From Owenia fusiformis (lineage: Eukaryota; Annelida; Polychaeta; Sabellida; Oweniidae), in the NCBI GenBank assembly GCA_903813345.2, contig CAIIXF020000007.1, positions 29,065,564 to 29,129,563 of the forward strand: a stretch of 64,000 nt of DNA, read 5' to 3'. The notes beneath the pieces were generated by a model, which worked only from the letters and a program-made list of their open reading frames with translations, searched no databases and was not told the origin of the DNA. The position numbers and the translations under genes are program-made. Positions 32,501 through 45,500 of this stretch are shown one piece after another; within the stretch, counting starts at the first letter, position 1; each line of letters starts with the position of its first letter.

Positions 32501-33516
32501 TTTATATGATAATGCCTAGTTCACAATGGTATAAACTAACTTTGTGCCAAATTTCATGCTTCTATCACAAAGTGCACAAACATTTCAACATTTACACTAG
32601 CTATGATAAGCATAATATGTTTTGTTCGGTGGGATTTGCTACTCCGTGGAGTTGCTGGTTTTCTAGTTTTATTCATTTTAATATACCAAAATAATATGTT
32701 ACAACAAGATGGAATGACATTTTGTTTTTTTATTCCATGATAATTTTCATGTTCTGTATACATGTGCATATTTTCAACAAGCCAAGGCTCCAAGAATACA
32801 TTGTTCAATATTTATATAATGAATAAATGAAATGCTCCTATTGTTGTTATATTGCAGATATCTCTAACACCAGTGACGTGTATGGTGTGCGTAGTCGAGC
32901 CAACTACCTGGGTGCCCTTGTTACGCTTAAGACACCACACAATCTGGAAGAATTTAAAGGTACATTTCTTTCTTGATAAGCATATACATAATTATTCAAA
33001 CAATGTGTACAAAATTTACACAGCACATGTACCATATTGAATGTTTAGAGACAGTCTCTTGTTTCACAACCATCAGAACTTGGAGTCAATATAATAGACA
33101 ATGCGATATGAACACACTTTTTATATTTCTTAATATATGTAAAAAATATAGAAAAAATAAATGTTCGGAAAATCTTCTATGGAGGAAACTTTTTCAAAAA
33201 CAATTAAAGTAAACCTTTTAAAGGCCTAAATTTCTGTTTAGTAGAAACCCAGGGTGAAGCTATTAATTAAGCTGTCTCATTTCGTTTGAACTTGACATTT
33301 AAACTACCATATTTGGCTGTTGTGGGCTGTTCCATCTGCCTTTTATACCCGATTTTGGTCTTAAATGAATGATTTCTTTCAGATGTTAAAGGAATAGGGA
33401 GTGATTTGCAGCACAATACCTTCTTAGAAGAAATGGTATTTTGGACAGTAAAGTTTGAGTTCCCTCAGAAGATAATTACTCTGCTCTTAAGCATGCTGCC
33501 TGATGATGTCTACAAA
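26574..33516 (+). CDS. UBR3: UBR3 exons 1-6 (N-terminus and UBR box)
   Basis: Exons: 1, 26574-26784; 2, 31003-31216; 3, 31731-31867; 4, 32074-32226; 5, 32858-32959; 6, 33383-33516. Exon 2 holds most of the UBR zinc ligands and begins [20 protein letters not shown]. Exon 3 completes the box ([15 protein letters not shown]). Exons 4-6 encode helical sequence such as [18 protein letters not shown] and [17 protein letters not shown]. Donors and acceptors are canonical GT/AG. Intron 1 (4.2 kb) carries several mobile elements. Confidence 0.93.
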
Positions 33517-36500
33517 GTAAGTACTTGGAGATTCCATTTTAACCTCTTGAATCCCAGGCCCTAAAATTGGTTGAAACCAGAGAATTTTTCATTTTTGCCA
33601 CCTTTTGACATTTACTACATACCTTTACAACTTTAGATACTCAACTTAGTAAAATTAGATGGCAGAGATCATTTCTACACGTTTTAAAACAATTTTTGTG
33701 TAAATTGGATGAAATTGTTCAAATAAGAGCAATTTTTGTGAACAAATTTGTGACAGATTTTCTCGTCCCTCTGGGTTTCAAGTTCATCTGAGGTGACGAG
33801 AAATCTCGTCATTCTGGTAAGTCAAGAGGTTAAAGATAAACTGGTCAATCGATTTTGCATTTTTTAATGGATTTCCATGTTGTTTGAAGTTATCCATTTT
33901 AGTTTTTGCTCAATGTTATACGTTAAATCAATTTGCCCCATATATATGTTGCAAGTTATGAGGTTTAAGAACTTTTTTGAATCTAAACCTTGAAAAACTA
34001 TATCAAGTACAGCACAATTGCTATGAAGCAGATTTGAGAGTAAATTCTCTGTACTGGAACTTCATTGTTACTACATTATGCAATTGTAAGTTCATAGCAT
34101 TACCCAAATTTTTTGGCGACACAAAATTTTTAAAACATTGAGTATTTGAGTACATGTATTGTTAATTGTATGCAAATATGAGTATACAGGCGCTTTGAAA
34201 ATTTTTAACGCACCCTAATTGTATTTCAGTCAGCCTTCACAATGGCGTTTGTGTACCACTACAGCAGGGCGTCAATATCTCTGGTTAACTCGGTAGACAG
34301 GCAGACTATATCTAACCGTGTAGTGCATGTCAGTGTACAGTTACTTAGGTATGTATAATAGATGGTGTCATGTTGTTATAGCCACCATTTATCATGACTT
34401 GCATCACAAGTTATCTTATGTTAATGTCTTTTTGAAAGTGCAATTAGAACAATATCAAGAAGTCCTATTAACCAGAATTGTAAATGAGGCAGCTTTTTAA
34501 AAAAATGATGAACATTCTTAATAAATATAATATATTATGAGACAGTGAAGTTGACCTGCATTTGGCCTCGGTGATTTGTGTCGATGTCTAACAAATTGTC
34601 ACACTTTTGTAACCATCTTCAATAACAATACCAGGACGTGAAATTTTGTCATATTAAATGCCTTTTTTAACAGTTGCTTGTGTCTTCTTGTTTAAGCCCT
34701 GAGCATCTGGCCTGGAATATGGTTGAAGAGCACCAGCTTCTTGAGATTATGTTAGTCAGCCTGCATCACCTCTTAGGCAATGTACTTGTACAAGGAACAG
34801 TGCTTGGTAAGCAATATATCTTATAAGTTACATGATTAAAGTAACTCCTATTGAAATTTATGTAAAATTATTCAAAGAATACACACTACCGGACCCGACA
34901 TAAACATTGTAATCCTGGTCAGTTATGTGGATAGAATCAATTCAATCCAACTATCAAGATTTTACTGGATTGATAACCTTTTTTTGTTTTCAATACAGAG
35001 CATTATTTGTCGATGGATTGTAATTTCGTACCTATTTTTCTAGATGAAATTGAGATATCAGCTGTATAGCTTTAAGTTTGATGATAAAAACAAGATAATT
35101 TTGGTACAGTATACTGTATAAAATTGACTTACTGTGTCACTGTATTTCAGATACGGGTCAGCGAGGCTACAAAGTAGTTGACTGTGAGAAGGATGTCATG
35201 AAGGATCACTGCTATTGGCCGATTGTTAGTGATCTCATCAATATTCTGTCCCATAAGGCAATTGCCATCAAGTTTATGACAAATACACGCTTAGTGGAAC
35301 TCTGGTTCAAAATCCTCACTTTCTTTCAAGGTAATTAACCACCACAAATGGTGACATTAGAAGTGGTGACATATAAAATAGTCTTTAGAACTTATTGTGA
35401 TTGTTGTTGTCGGTCGGCGATCAATGTCTGTAACAAATGGCAGGTTGTGATATTTTGCAATTAATGTCTTGTCCAATATTTCATTACACTATAAATAATG
35501 ATTTACAAAAATAAAAAAAATTCTATGTGCATCTGACATTTGGTCCGAATTATGATATTAAGGCAATAACATTAACATTAAATTTCCTCAACTTCGACTG
35601 TTATAGTATGTTAACTGCTTCTGTTTCAGCCATGAATATGAACCAGAGAGAGCTGAATCAACATGTCCAATATGAGCCAGACGTATACTATTCTTCATTC
35701 TCTGCTGAACTAGAGATCTGCTCATCCCCCATGTGGCATATGCTCGTTCATTGCAAACAACAGGTAGTTTGGTGTTTGTGAATTTCTCATGCAATAATAT
35801 GTAGATGATTGTGAAACTTTGACTGGATTTGATATGATTACATCATGAGCTAAATTAAATATTTGGTCATAAAACATATTAAAATATTTTTTCAAGGCAT
35901 TTGGTGTTTCAGGTAATATAAGAAGGCAAAATGTTTTCTCTGAAACATGGAAAACTTCAAAATTACAATAAGATTGGAATCGATACTAGTTTTATTTTGA
36001 TATTGTTATAGTCTCTTAACTTTTTTGTCGATGGTGGTTTGTGTTCAGTGTCTGGCAGTCAATGTTTATGACAAATGGCATCTGTAACAAATGGCAGGTT
36101 TGACATTTTGCATGTTAGCGTCTTGTGTATTGTATTTAATTCTATATTGTCCCCAGTTTTTCTGATCTTGAACTTTTTTTATTTCAGGATAGTGTACCAT
36201 GGGTGAGGAAGGTGTTGAGCACTGCCATCCACGCTCTTGTACATTGGGCTGATTCTATAGGAGTGAAACCTGATTCAAAGGTAACCATTTCCTATACAAT
36301 TGGCTGGCTCTTTTAATTGGGGATGTCCTGTGGAAATAGCTTACTGTTCATGAATCCAGTGCTATGGCATACAACACCAATTAGGTTCTGAGCCAATGAT
36401 TTGACAAATCATATCTTATCATCATGATCAACTTTGAAGTGAAAAATAGTGACAAAAATAGTCCTTGCTTCTGTAATTTCATTATTTATTGTCACAAAGT

Positions 36501-39500
36501 TGTTACTTACTATGCACTGGTACTCCACTTGATTGCGCTGGTTACCTACAAAACTTAGCATTTCGGTAATCAGCTTAATCGAGTAGAGCACCAGTGCTAT
36601 GAAGGTACATTTCCATGTTTTTAATACCCTATCCGCATATTTCTTTTCAGTTGAACCCAAACAAGATGTCATTTCACCTGCCCCTACATAGGTATCTGTC
36701 AGTGTTTTTGGTACATGCAGTCAGAAACTTAGGCCTAGACTTAGATGACCTGCTACCTCTTGGTGACCACCTGAAGATAATGATGAAACACCCACTGGAC
36801 ACTCAGGTATGTAGTCATTTATACAAGAGAGGTATGTACCCATAATACAAGGGGAGCTGTGTATGTGTATTTAAATTATGATGAAACACCCTCTGGACAC
36901 TCAGGTATGTAGTCATTTATACAGGAGAGGTATGTACCCATAATACAAGGGGAGCTGTGTATGTGTATTTAAATTATGATGAAACACCCACTGGACACTC
37001 AGGTATGTAGCCATTTATACAAGAGAGGTATGTACCCATAATACAAGGGGAGCTGTGTATGTGTATTTAAATTATGATGAAACACCCACTGGACACTCAG
37101 GTATGTAGTCATTTATACAGGAGAGGTATGTACCCATAATACAAGGGGAGCTGTGTATTTAAATTATGATGAAACACCCACTAGACACTCAGGTATGTAG
37201 TCATTTATACAGGAGAGGTATGTACCCATAATACAAGGGGAGCTGTGTATTTAAATTATGATGAAACACCCACTAGACACTCAGGTATGTAGTCATTTAT
37301 ACAGGAGAGGTATGTACCCATAATACAAGGGGAGCTGGGCATTTAAATTATGATGAAACACCCACTAGACACTCAGGTATGTAGTCATTTATACAGGAGA
37401 GGTATGTACCCATAATACAAGGGGAGCTGTGTATGTGTATTTAAATTATGATGAAACACCCACTAGACACTCAGGTATGTAGTCATTTATACAGGAGAGG
37501 TATGTACCCATAATACAAGGGGAGCTGGGCATTTAAATTATGATGAAAGACCCACTAGACACTCAGGTATGTAGTCATTTATACAGGAGAGGTATGTACC
37601 CATAATACAAGGGGAGCTGGGCATTTAAATTATGATGAAACACCCACTAGACACTCAGGTATGTAGTCATTTATACAGGAGAGGTATGTACCCATAATAC
37701 AAGGGGAGCTGGGCATTTAAATTATGATGAAACACCCACTAGACACTCAGGTATGTAGTCATTTATACAGGAGAGGTATGTACCCATAATACAAAGGGAG
37801 CTGGGCATTTAAATTATGATGAAACACCCACTAGACACTCAGGTATGTAGTCATTTATACAGGAGAGGTATGTACCCATAATACAAGGGGAGCTGGGCAT
37901 TTAAATTATGATGAAACACCCACTAGACACTCAGGTATGTAGTCATTTATACAGGAGAGGTATGTACCCATAATACAAAGGGAGCTGGGCATTTAAATTA
38001 TGATGAAACACCCACTAGACACTCAGGTATGTAGTCATTTATACAGGAGAGGTATGTACCCATAATACAAGGGGAGCTGGGCATTTAAATTATGATGAAA
38101 CACCCACTAGACACTCAGGTATGTAGTCATTTATACAGGAGAGGTATGTACCCATAATACAAGGGGAGCTGGGCATTTAAATTATGATGAAACACCCACT
38201 AGACACTCAGGTATGTAGTCATTTATACAGGAGAGGTATGTACCCATAATACAAAGGGAGCTGGGCATTTAAATTATGATGAAACACCCACTAGACACTC
38301 AGGTATGTAGTCATTTATACAGGAGAGGTATGTACCCATAATACAAGGGGAGCTGGGCATTTAAATTATGATGAAACACCCACTAGACACTCAGGTATGT
38401 AGTCATTTATACAGGAGAGGTATGTACCCATAATACAAAGGGAGCTGGGCATTTAAATTATGATGAAACACCCACTAGACACTCAGGTATGTAGTCATTT
38501 GTACAGGAGAATGAGGCCCCTGTGATACCCTATAAAATCCAGCACACAAAAGGGCTCAGTACTGTAGTAAAAGATAAGCACCAGTATATAACAGCTGTAT
38601 ATCTAATATACAAGTATATGAACTGTTGAGTGTACTTAAAATGACATTTATGGCCCAAAGTGCATTTAACGTTCTTCTCAGAATGTGAAATATCAAAATT
38701 TTCTGTTCACCTTCAATTAATTTTGGATTAGTTTTAAGCATTGTTATTTATTATCCCATCGAATGAAGGCTATTCGATGGAATATGCCACGTCTTGCCAT
38801 TGCTGTTATCTAGTTTCAAACACGTTCTGAATCAGCTCTACTTGCAGGTGGCAGTGTATGGAATATTTGCTGGTTTATGGGTGCGAAATGGACTTCAGAT
38901 GAAAGGCCAAGCCATGACGTATCTCCAATGTCATTTCTGTAATTCTATGATAGACGCAGATCTATACTTGCTGCAAGTGTGTGCTGCAAAGTTGGACCCG
39001 GATTATTTCATCACAACGTTGTTAGAAAGGTATTTGACTTAAATTGATACAATTACTTTGAAAATGAACTTAGTACATGTGACATTTTATAATGTGGCTT
39101 TTTCATTCAAAGACATGCAATTCTGGCAAAATATAAGACCTTAAGTGCGTGACATTTTTTTACTGTTTTTGGAAAATACTAGTTGGATGACTCTGAAAGC
39201 AGTAACTGCACCAAGGCTTTTGTTTGAGCATTATGCAATATTGTAAGTAGTTATTCAAATGATTTCAAGCTTATACTCTCTAAAGATGGAGGAGATGACA
39301 TTTTGCGTGTTAATGCCTTGTTATATTTTTGCTTTTCAACAGGTTTCATGTCACAGAAAGTCTGAGTTTTTCCCCCATTCCACCGAAAGCATTCCTCTCA
39401 CCTGACCAGCTGATGTCCATGTTGGAAGGAGCCTTACACTTCCTAGCTACAATAATAACAATACGTACAAATCTAGGTGAGATCTTGACTTATAACTTGT

Positions 39501-42500
39501 ACAATTCTATATATTGTATATGTACAATTCTATACATATACTATGTACAATTCTATTATAAACCAGCTGATGTCCATGCTGGAAGGATATAAACTAAAGA
39601 TAAATCAGGTGACAATCAACTCTTGGATGCAGTAATAATCGTATAATGAGCAATTCAATAAAAAAAAATTAATTCATGAATATATTACTAAATGCTTTGT
39701 TATGCACACAGGTTGTACAATAATTTTTAATTATACGAAATTGCTGTATTGTCACCTTGGGTTGATGGGTGTGAGGAGGGGGGAGGGGGGGGGCGCGTTT
39801 GAGTGGGCACCACATGAATCGAGTCTTGTTAAATTATTGAAAAGTTACTAAAAATGTTTGCATGTACGTTGTAGGTATGAGCGATGAAGAGATCACACGA
39901 CAGGAAATGACATCACTGTTATGTGTAAACAATCGGACCCATAGTCAGCTGATGGACATGATACCAGAGAAATGTGGTTACACAGGCCAGAACAAAGAGT
40001 TTGAACCTATTTTAAATCAGGTATGTTGTTGTCTCTTTATTATTTCCACAGCACATGGTGTTCTCTCCAGGATTTTATCTCAAAATGTTAGATGTATTTC
40101 AAAATTTTGAGTTGGTTGAAATATGTTAAGCGCCTTCTTGCTGGAATTTGTTGTAAAGGAATGAAAAAGGAAATGTCCACATCAATTCATCATTAAAAAT
40201 TGAAATGTAAAATTGTGATACACATAGTTTTAGATGCAAATGTTGAATCTGTTGTTAAGTGGGCATATCTCAGGTCAGCATTTTTGTGTGACAATTCATG
40301 AACATAGAAGATTCATGAAATGATGAACACACTGTAACATCACATAAATAGACAAAAATAACCATTCAATGTTATGGACAGTGATAGAGAGTGCTATATG
40401 ATCTGGAATCCCTGCCTTTGAATGCACCTTAAGTATTAATTATCTTATTACAGGTCTCAGATTATGAGGCCCCCAAGTTTGAACCAGGGGGTGCCATGCA
40501 GCAGGGAATGTATGTTCCTAAACGTAAGTTGATTAATTCTTATTTCATTTGACTGACTTTCTTCTCTAGCCTCTCAATATGTCACCAAGAAGTGATGACA
40601 TATTGTTATACTCTTCAACTTTTTGTGGATGATATTTGATGGTCAATGTTCAGCGTTTGGTGATCGGCTGTCAGGATTTGGCATCTGTAACAAATGGCAG
40701 GCGGTGATATTTTCATGTAAATGCCTTCTTAAGTTTTGTTATTGAGAGTGTGACCATTGAGAGTTGTCATGATGAAAAAAAACAATTATTATGTTTTACT
40801 TATTATAGGTTATATTTGGGATAAGGACTATGATCCAATGTACGTTTCAATGAGATGTGTAAGAAGAGATGCTCAGGGTGCATTGGATAGATACACAACA
40901 CTGTAAGTACTTCTTGCATATTTATTTACTTTTTAATCTGATTTGTACATGTAGTTTATAGATTTTTTAAATAATAGTTAATTTCATTCATTAACATTTA
41001 TAGATACAAATCAATATTTCAAAATAGTTTCTAACATATTTTTCATATTCGAACATTACAATTAGATTTTTCCACTTGCAAACTTTCAGTTATGTATAGT
41101 TTTCTTTATTACAAGTGACTTATACCTGGTATAATACTATTTTATCCATTTTTCCTAGGCCTAATTTTTTCTCATTGTTATTCATGTAGTATAATAATAA
41201 AGGCGCCAAATTAAGTAGTAGTACAGTTTACAAATTAGATTTTCCCAGAATGAGGCATTCCTTATATTCAATATTCAACTTCCCTGGAATTAGCATAATG
41301 CTTATATATGAATAAAATGTTATTTAGGCTACGACATAGTGGCGAATGGGAGTCATCTACAAGTTTATGGCCACCTTTCAAGGTTCCTGGTGATGTGCTT
41401 CCCACATATGTTACAATACGTCAACTTCTTCATTGCTCCACCCTCCATGCAGTTGTTTTTGCAGTACTACATAAAGTAAGTGTTTCAATATTCCACCCTC
41501 CATGCAATTGTATTTGCAGTACAAGTACACAATCACTGATTATTTGTGTAAATGTTAAGCCTCCTAACTGGAAATTAATTTTTAGAATGTTGAATTGAAC
41601 TTTCCAGAAATATAAAAATGATTCACTTGAAACTCTTTAAAAATTCACTTGCTCAAAATTAATTTCTTTAAAATATGCATATAAACTCAACATTGCAGGC
41701 TCTAAATGATCCAAAAGTTCCCGAGCCAATCCTCTCTATCTGCGTGTATCTGTTAGAGCTGGCACTCTCAATCCCCAACCCCACACAATCTACAGCACAG
41801 GTAAGCTTAATAAGACTCACATTTTCTTCCATATTTGTACTCTTTTATTTTAACCTGGTGCCAGTTATCTAGTTCCAATCGCATTCTGGTCTTGGGAACG
41901 CTCATTAGAAGTTCACGTTAGATTTCAAAAGTAAAAAGCACTTCGCCACGCACATATTTCTTATTTTAATCGGTTTTTAACACAAGCATCAATGTTCTCC
42001 CGAAACCAGGAAAGAAACAACTGTCTCAAATTGTAGAGGTATACACTTCATCTTAAAATCGGCCAGTATTTCAAAATGTATTATAGTCAAGGTTGCAATT
42101 AAACTGATTAATTTTGCTTTATTTGATAATATATTTAGTCAAGCATTGCAGCAGCTCTCTTCATAAACAGTTATTCATTTCAACATGTTTCAAAACTTTA
42201 GTTTTACTAATTCTGACTGAAAGAAGTGTCTGCAGCTGGTCAAATATCCTAGTAATTATAATTCTCGATTTTTTCAAAAAGTTTAATCTTTTAGTTGGGT
42301 GCAGACAATACATCTGTTGTATTTTTTGTTCATCTCAGATTTTGTGATGTTTTCTTTTTAAATGGCAGCACATCCAGGAAAAATCCCATTATTTCAAGAA
42401 AACAGTTTCATATTGTATCATTTTATTTCAAGAAATCCAGCTGAATTCATTCAGAATTTACTTTTCCTTTATTTTGTAGAATTCATTAACTTCACTTGCA

Positions 42501-45500
42501 GACATCATCATCTTCTCTTAATATTCCTGAGATACCTTCTAGTATCGGTGTGAATTTTGCCCAGATCCATGATAAATACTGTACTTAGTATGATGATGAC
42601 AAAAACCACTGGTGGGATAGCTATAACTATGGCATATTTAGCCTCAGTTGGCTCGTATTGTACACGTTTGGCTCGCTTATAAACATTCTGTTCAGCAGTA
42701 ACATCATTTTGAGATGTGCTCATGATTAGTGTTGAGCCTTCCCAATTGTTTGTAAGACCAGTGCTTTGTTGGTTTGTGTTGTTTATTTCCCGTATTGTTG
42801 TTTGACTCAATAATGTCGAAGAAGCATATGTAGCCTGAGTTGTTTGACTTGTATAGCTTGTTTGTGGTGCTGTTGGATTTTCAGTTATTGAAACTGTAGT
42901 TTGACTCCAAGATATTGGAACTGTAGTTTGACTCTCATTTAGTAGAACTGTAGTTTGACTCTCATTTATTGGAACTGTAGTTTGACTTTCATTTATTGGA
43001 ACTGTAGTTTGACTTTCATTTATTGAAACTGTAGTTTGACTCCCAGGTATTGGAACTGTAGTTTGACTCTCATTTTTTGGAACTGTTGTTTGACTCTCAT
43101 TTATTGGAACTGTAGTTTGACTCTCATTTTTTGGAACTGTAGTTTGACTCTCATTTATGGGAAATGTAGTTTGACTCTCATTTATTGAAACTGTAGTTTG
43201 ACTCTCATTTATTGGAACTGTAGTTTGACTTTCAATTATTGGAACTGTAGTTTGACTTTCATTTTTTGGAACTGTAGTTTGACTCTCATTTATTGGAACT
43301 GTAGTTTGACTTTCAATTATTGGAACTGTAGTTTGACTCTCATTTATTGAAACTGATGTTTGACTCTCATTTATTGGAACTGTAGTTTGACTTTCATTTA
43401 TTGGAACTGTAGTTTGACTCTCATTTATTGGAACTGTAGTTTGACTTTCATTTATTGGAACCGTAGTTTGACTCTCATTTATTGGAACTGTAGTTTGACT
43501 CTCAATTATTGGAACTGTAGTTGTTTGACTCTCATTTATTGGAACTGTAGTTTGACTGGAAGTTGTTGAGACTGTCACATTTTCCATCATTTGACACTGT
43601 ATTGGTTCTGAACCTGTCAAACAAATTTCATACATTATAGATATTTAATTGTATATACCTCTCGCCTTGAAGGAGCATTTCAAAAGATCAATGTCAGAAA
43701 ATTAACTGTAATTGAACAGTTAGGCGGGGGGGGGTCATTAACCTTAAAAGTTAGCTTTCCGACTGATTGAAAAATTGCAAAAATTGACTGCATTACATAC
43801 TATATTATATAGTGAGACCAATGAAATAACGCATATCAACATTTATCAAACACAGTTATGAGGGGGAGGGAAGGGCCACAGATTAAATGTTCGAATACAG
43901 TTAATAATCCAACATTGAACTTTTGAGATGCTCCCTTAATTAATAAAGATTTCGAATCAGTTAATGCATGCCTCTATGAAGTAATAAATTTTCTAATTTT
44001 CATAACATGAGATAAGAAGTATTAAAAAACATTCTTAAAAATTTCCATATACATGTACATACACTGTATCTTAATATTTCTCTTTACATAATTAAGTCGC
44101 ATGACATGTACAGTATAATAAAACTTATGATAAGGTCATGATATATTCAACAGTGTTTGCTATATCTCCATATTTTACAATTGTATTTTATTTTATTGAA
44201 ATTTTATTATGGAAATGACATATACAGGGTGGGCCAAAAAAACAATACCGAAGTTTAAGGATGAATATCATATGATATACCGTTAAACCATGCCATGTAT
44301 GGTACCACCTGCTTACCATTTTCAGAAAACTCCAAAATCTCGGCAAACAACTTGGTGACTCTAGCTGCTCTGATATCAGCCGATCTGGAGTTTGCTTTTG
44401 ACAGATGGCATTTTTGCTTGTTTGAAGCCCATTCTATGGATCGGCAGCAGATAGTGTCATTTGTTTCACATAGTTCTTTGCATTTTTCAAAAGATGTAAT
44501 ATTCAAGTGCGTTATGTCGTTGCGACTACCGATTTTCCAACCAACAAGAGTTCCATTCCAAATAATTGCTGAAAGGGGAACAAATATATAACTATAAGAA
44601 ATTAATCTAAGATTAACAGCTGACTTATATAGTTTTCCCTGAGCTTGAAAAGTCACTCGGTGACCCTCTAGAATAACCTAATTTGTCTGTCTGTCCAATG
44701 ATGTCAGTCTGTCCATCAGTCTGTCCGTCCATGAGCTTGAAAAGTCCATGATGAGCCTCTCGAATAACCTAATTTGTCTGTCTGTCCATTGTCCTTATAG
44801 TTTCCAACTTTCTGTGTGTCGTGTTCGGTGGTTGGTGGTTTGGTGTTTGACATGTTAATGCCTTGTATTAGTTAATTTAGTTTTGTATAGTGTTTCAAAC
44901 TCTTCATATTTTTTGAAGTGTGGATATCAAAACCCTACGAAACATCCAAAATACGATAAATCCACTATATAATATTTATACTTACAAGATACATGCGCCA
45001 ACTCAGTTATTATACACATCCATTTTAACATGTTTTTCCTATTCATAGTAAATATTCTTCACTATAACTAATGAGATATATTTGTTGAAAACGATTTCTT
45101 TTTTAATTCGACAGATGTTATAATCCAGTAAATTATTATTTCCTATGATGCATCCCATTTTTTTTTTGTAATTGTAGTCACAGCACAATGGAAACATGCA
45201 TTACGTATATCCTAGTCATTACATTGGTATCCATTTTCATTCTTTATTGACTTTAAAACCACCACTCATTTTCATGATTCATCATGTACTTAATCTCTCA
45301 CTTAAAAGTATCTGATTATTGATGATATTAAAGATAAAAGCCAATTAGAGATTCCCATACTTTTAGCAATGAGAAACCTTTTACAGGAGTACAGTGTGTG
45401 AAAAGGTTTGTTCACTGCTTGAAATACCACCAGTTATAAGCAGACATTACCATATTCATTGAATTCAATGCCCAGGTGCTTAAAAATTAGAAATATCATT

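Noticed and set aside
36807-36845. Extension of UBR3 exon 12 as [12 protein letters not shown]
   Set aside because: This is intron read-through after a strong donor; the next exon joins in phase without it.
20130-38505. Tandem arrays as possible CRISPR arrays
   Set aside because: The arrays at 20.1 and 36.8 kb have no unique spacers between short repeats; the units are long, contiguous minisatellite repeats in a eukaryotic genome.
44221-44260. ACAGGGTGGGCCAAAAAAAC as a mariner end
   Set aside because: Only one terminus was found; the matching inverted end is not evident nearby.
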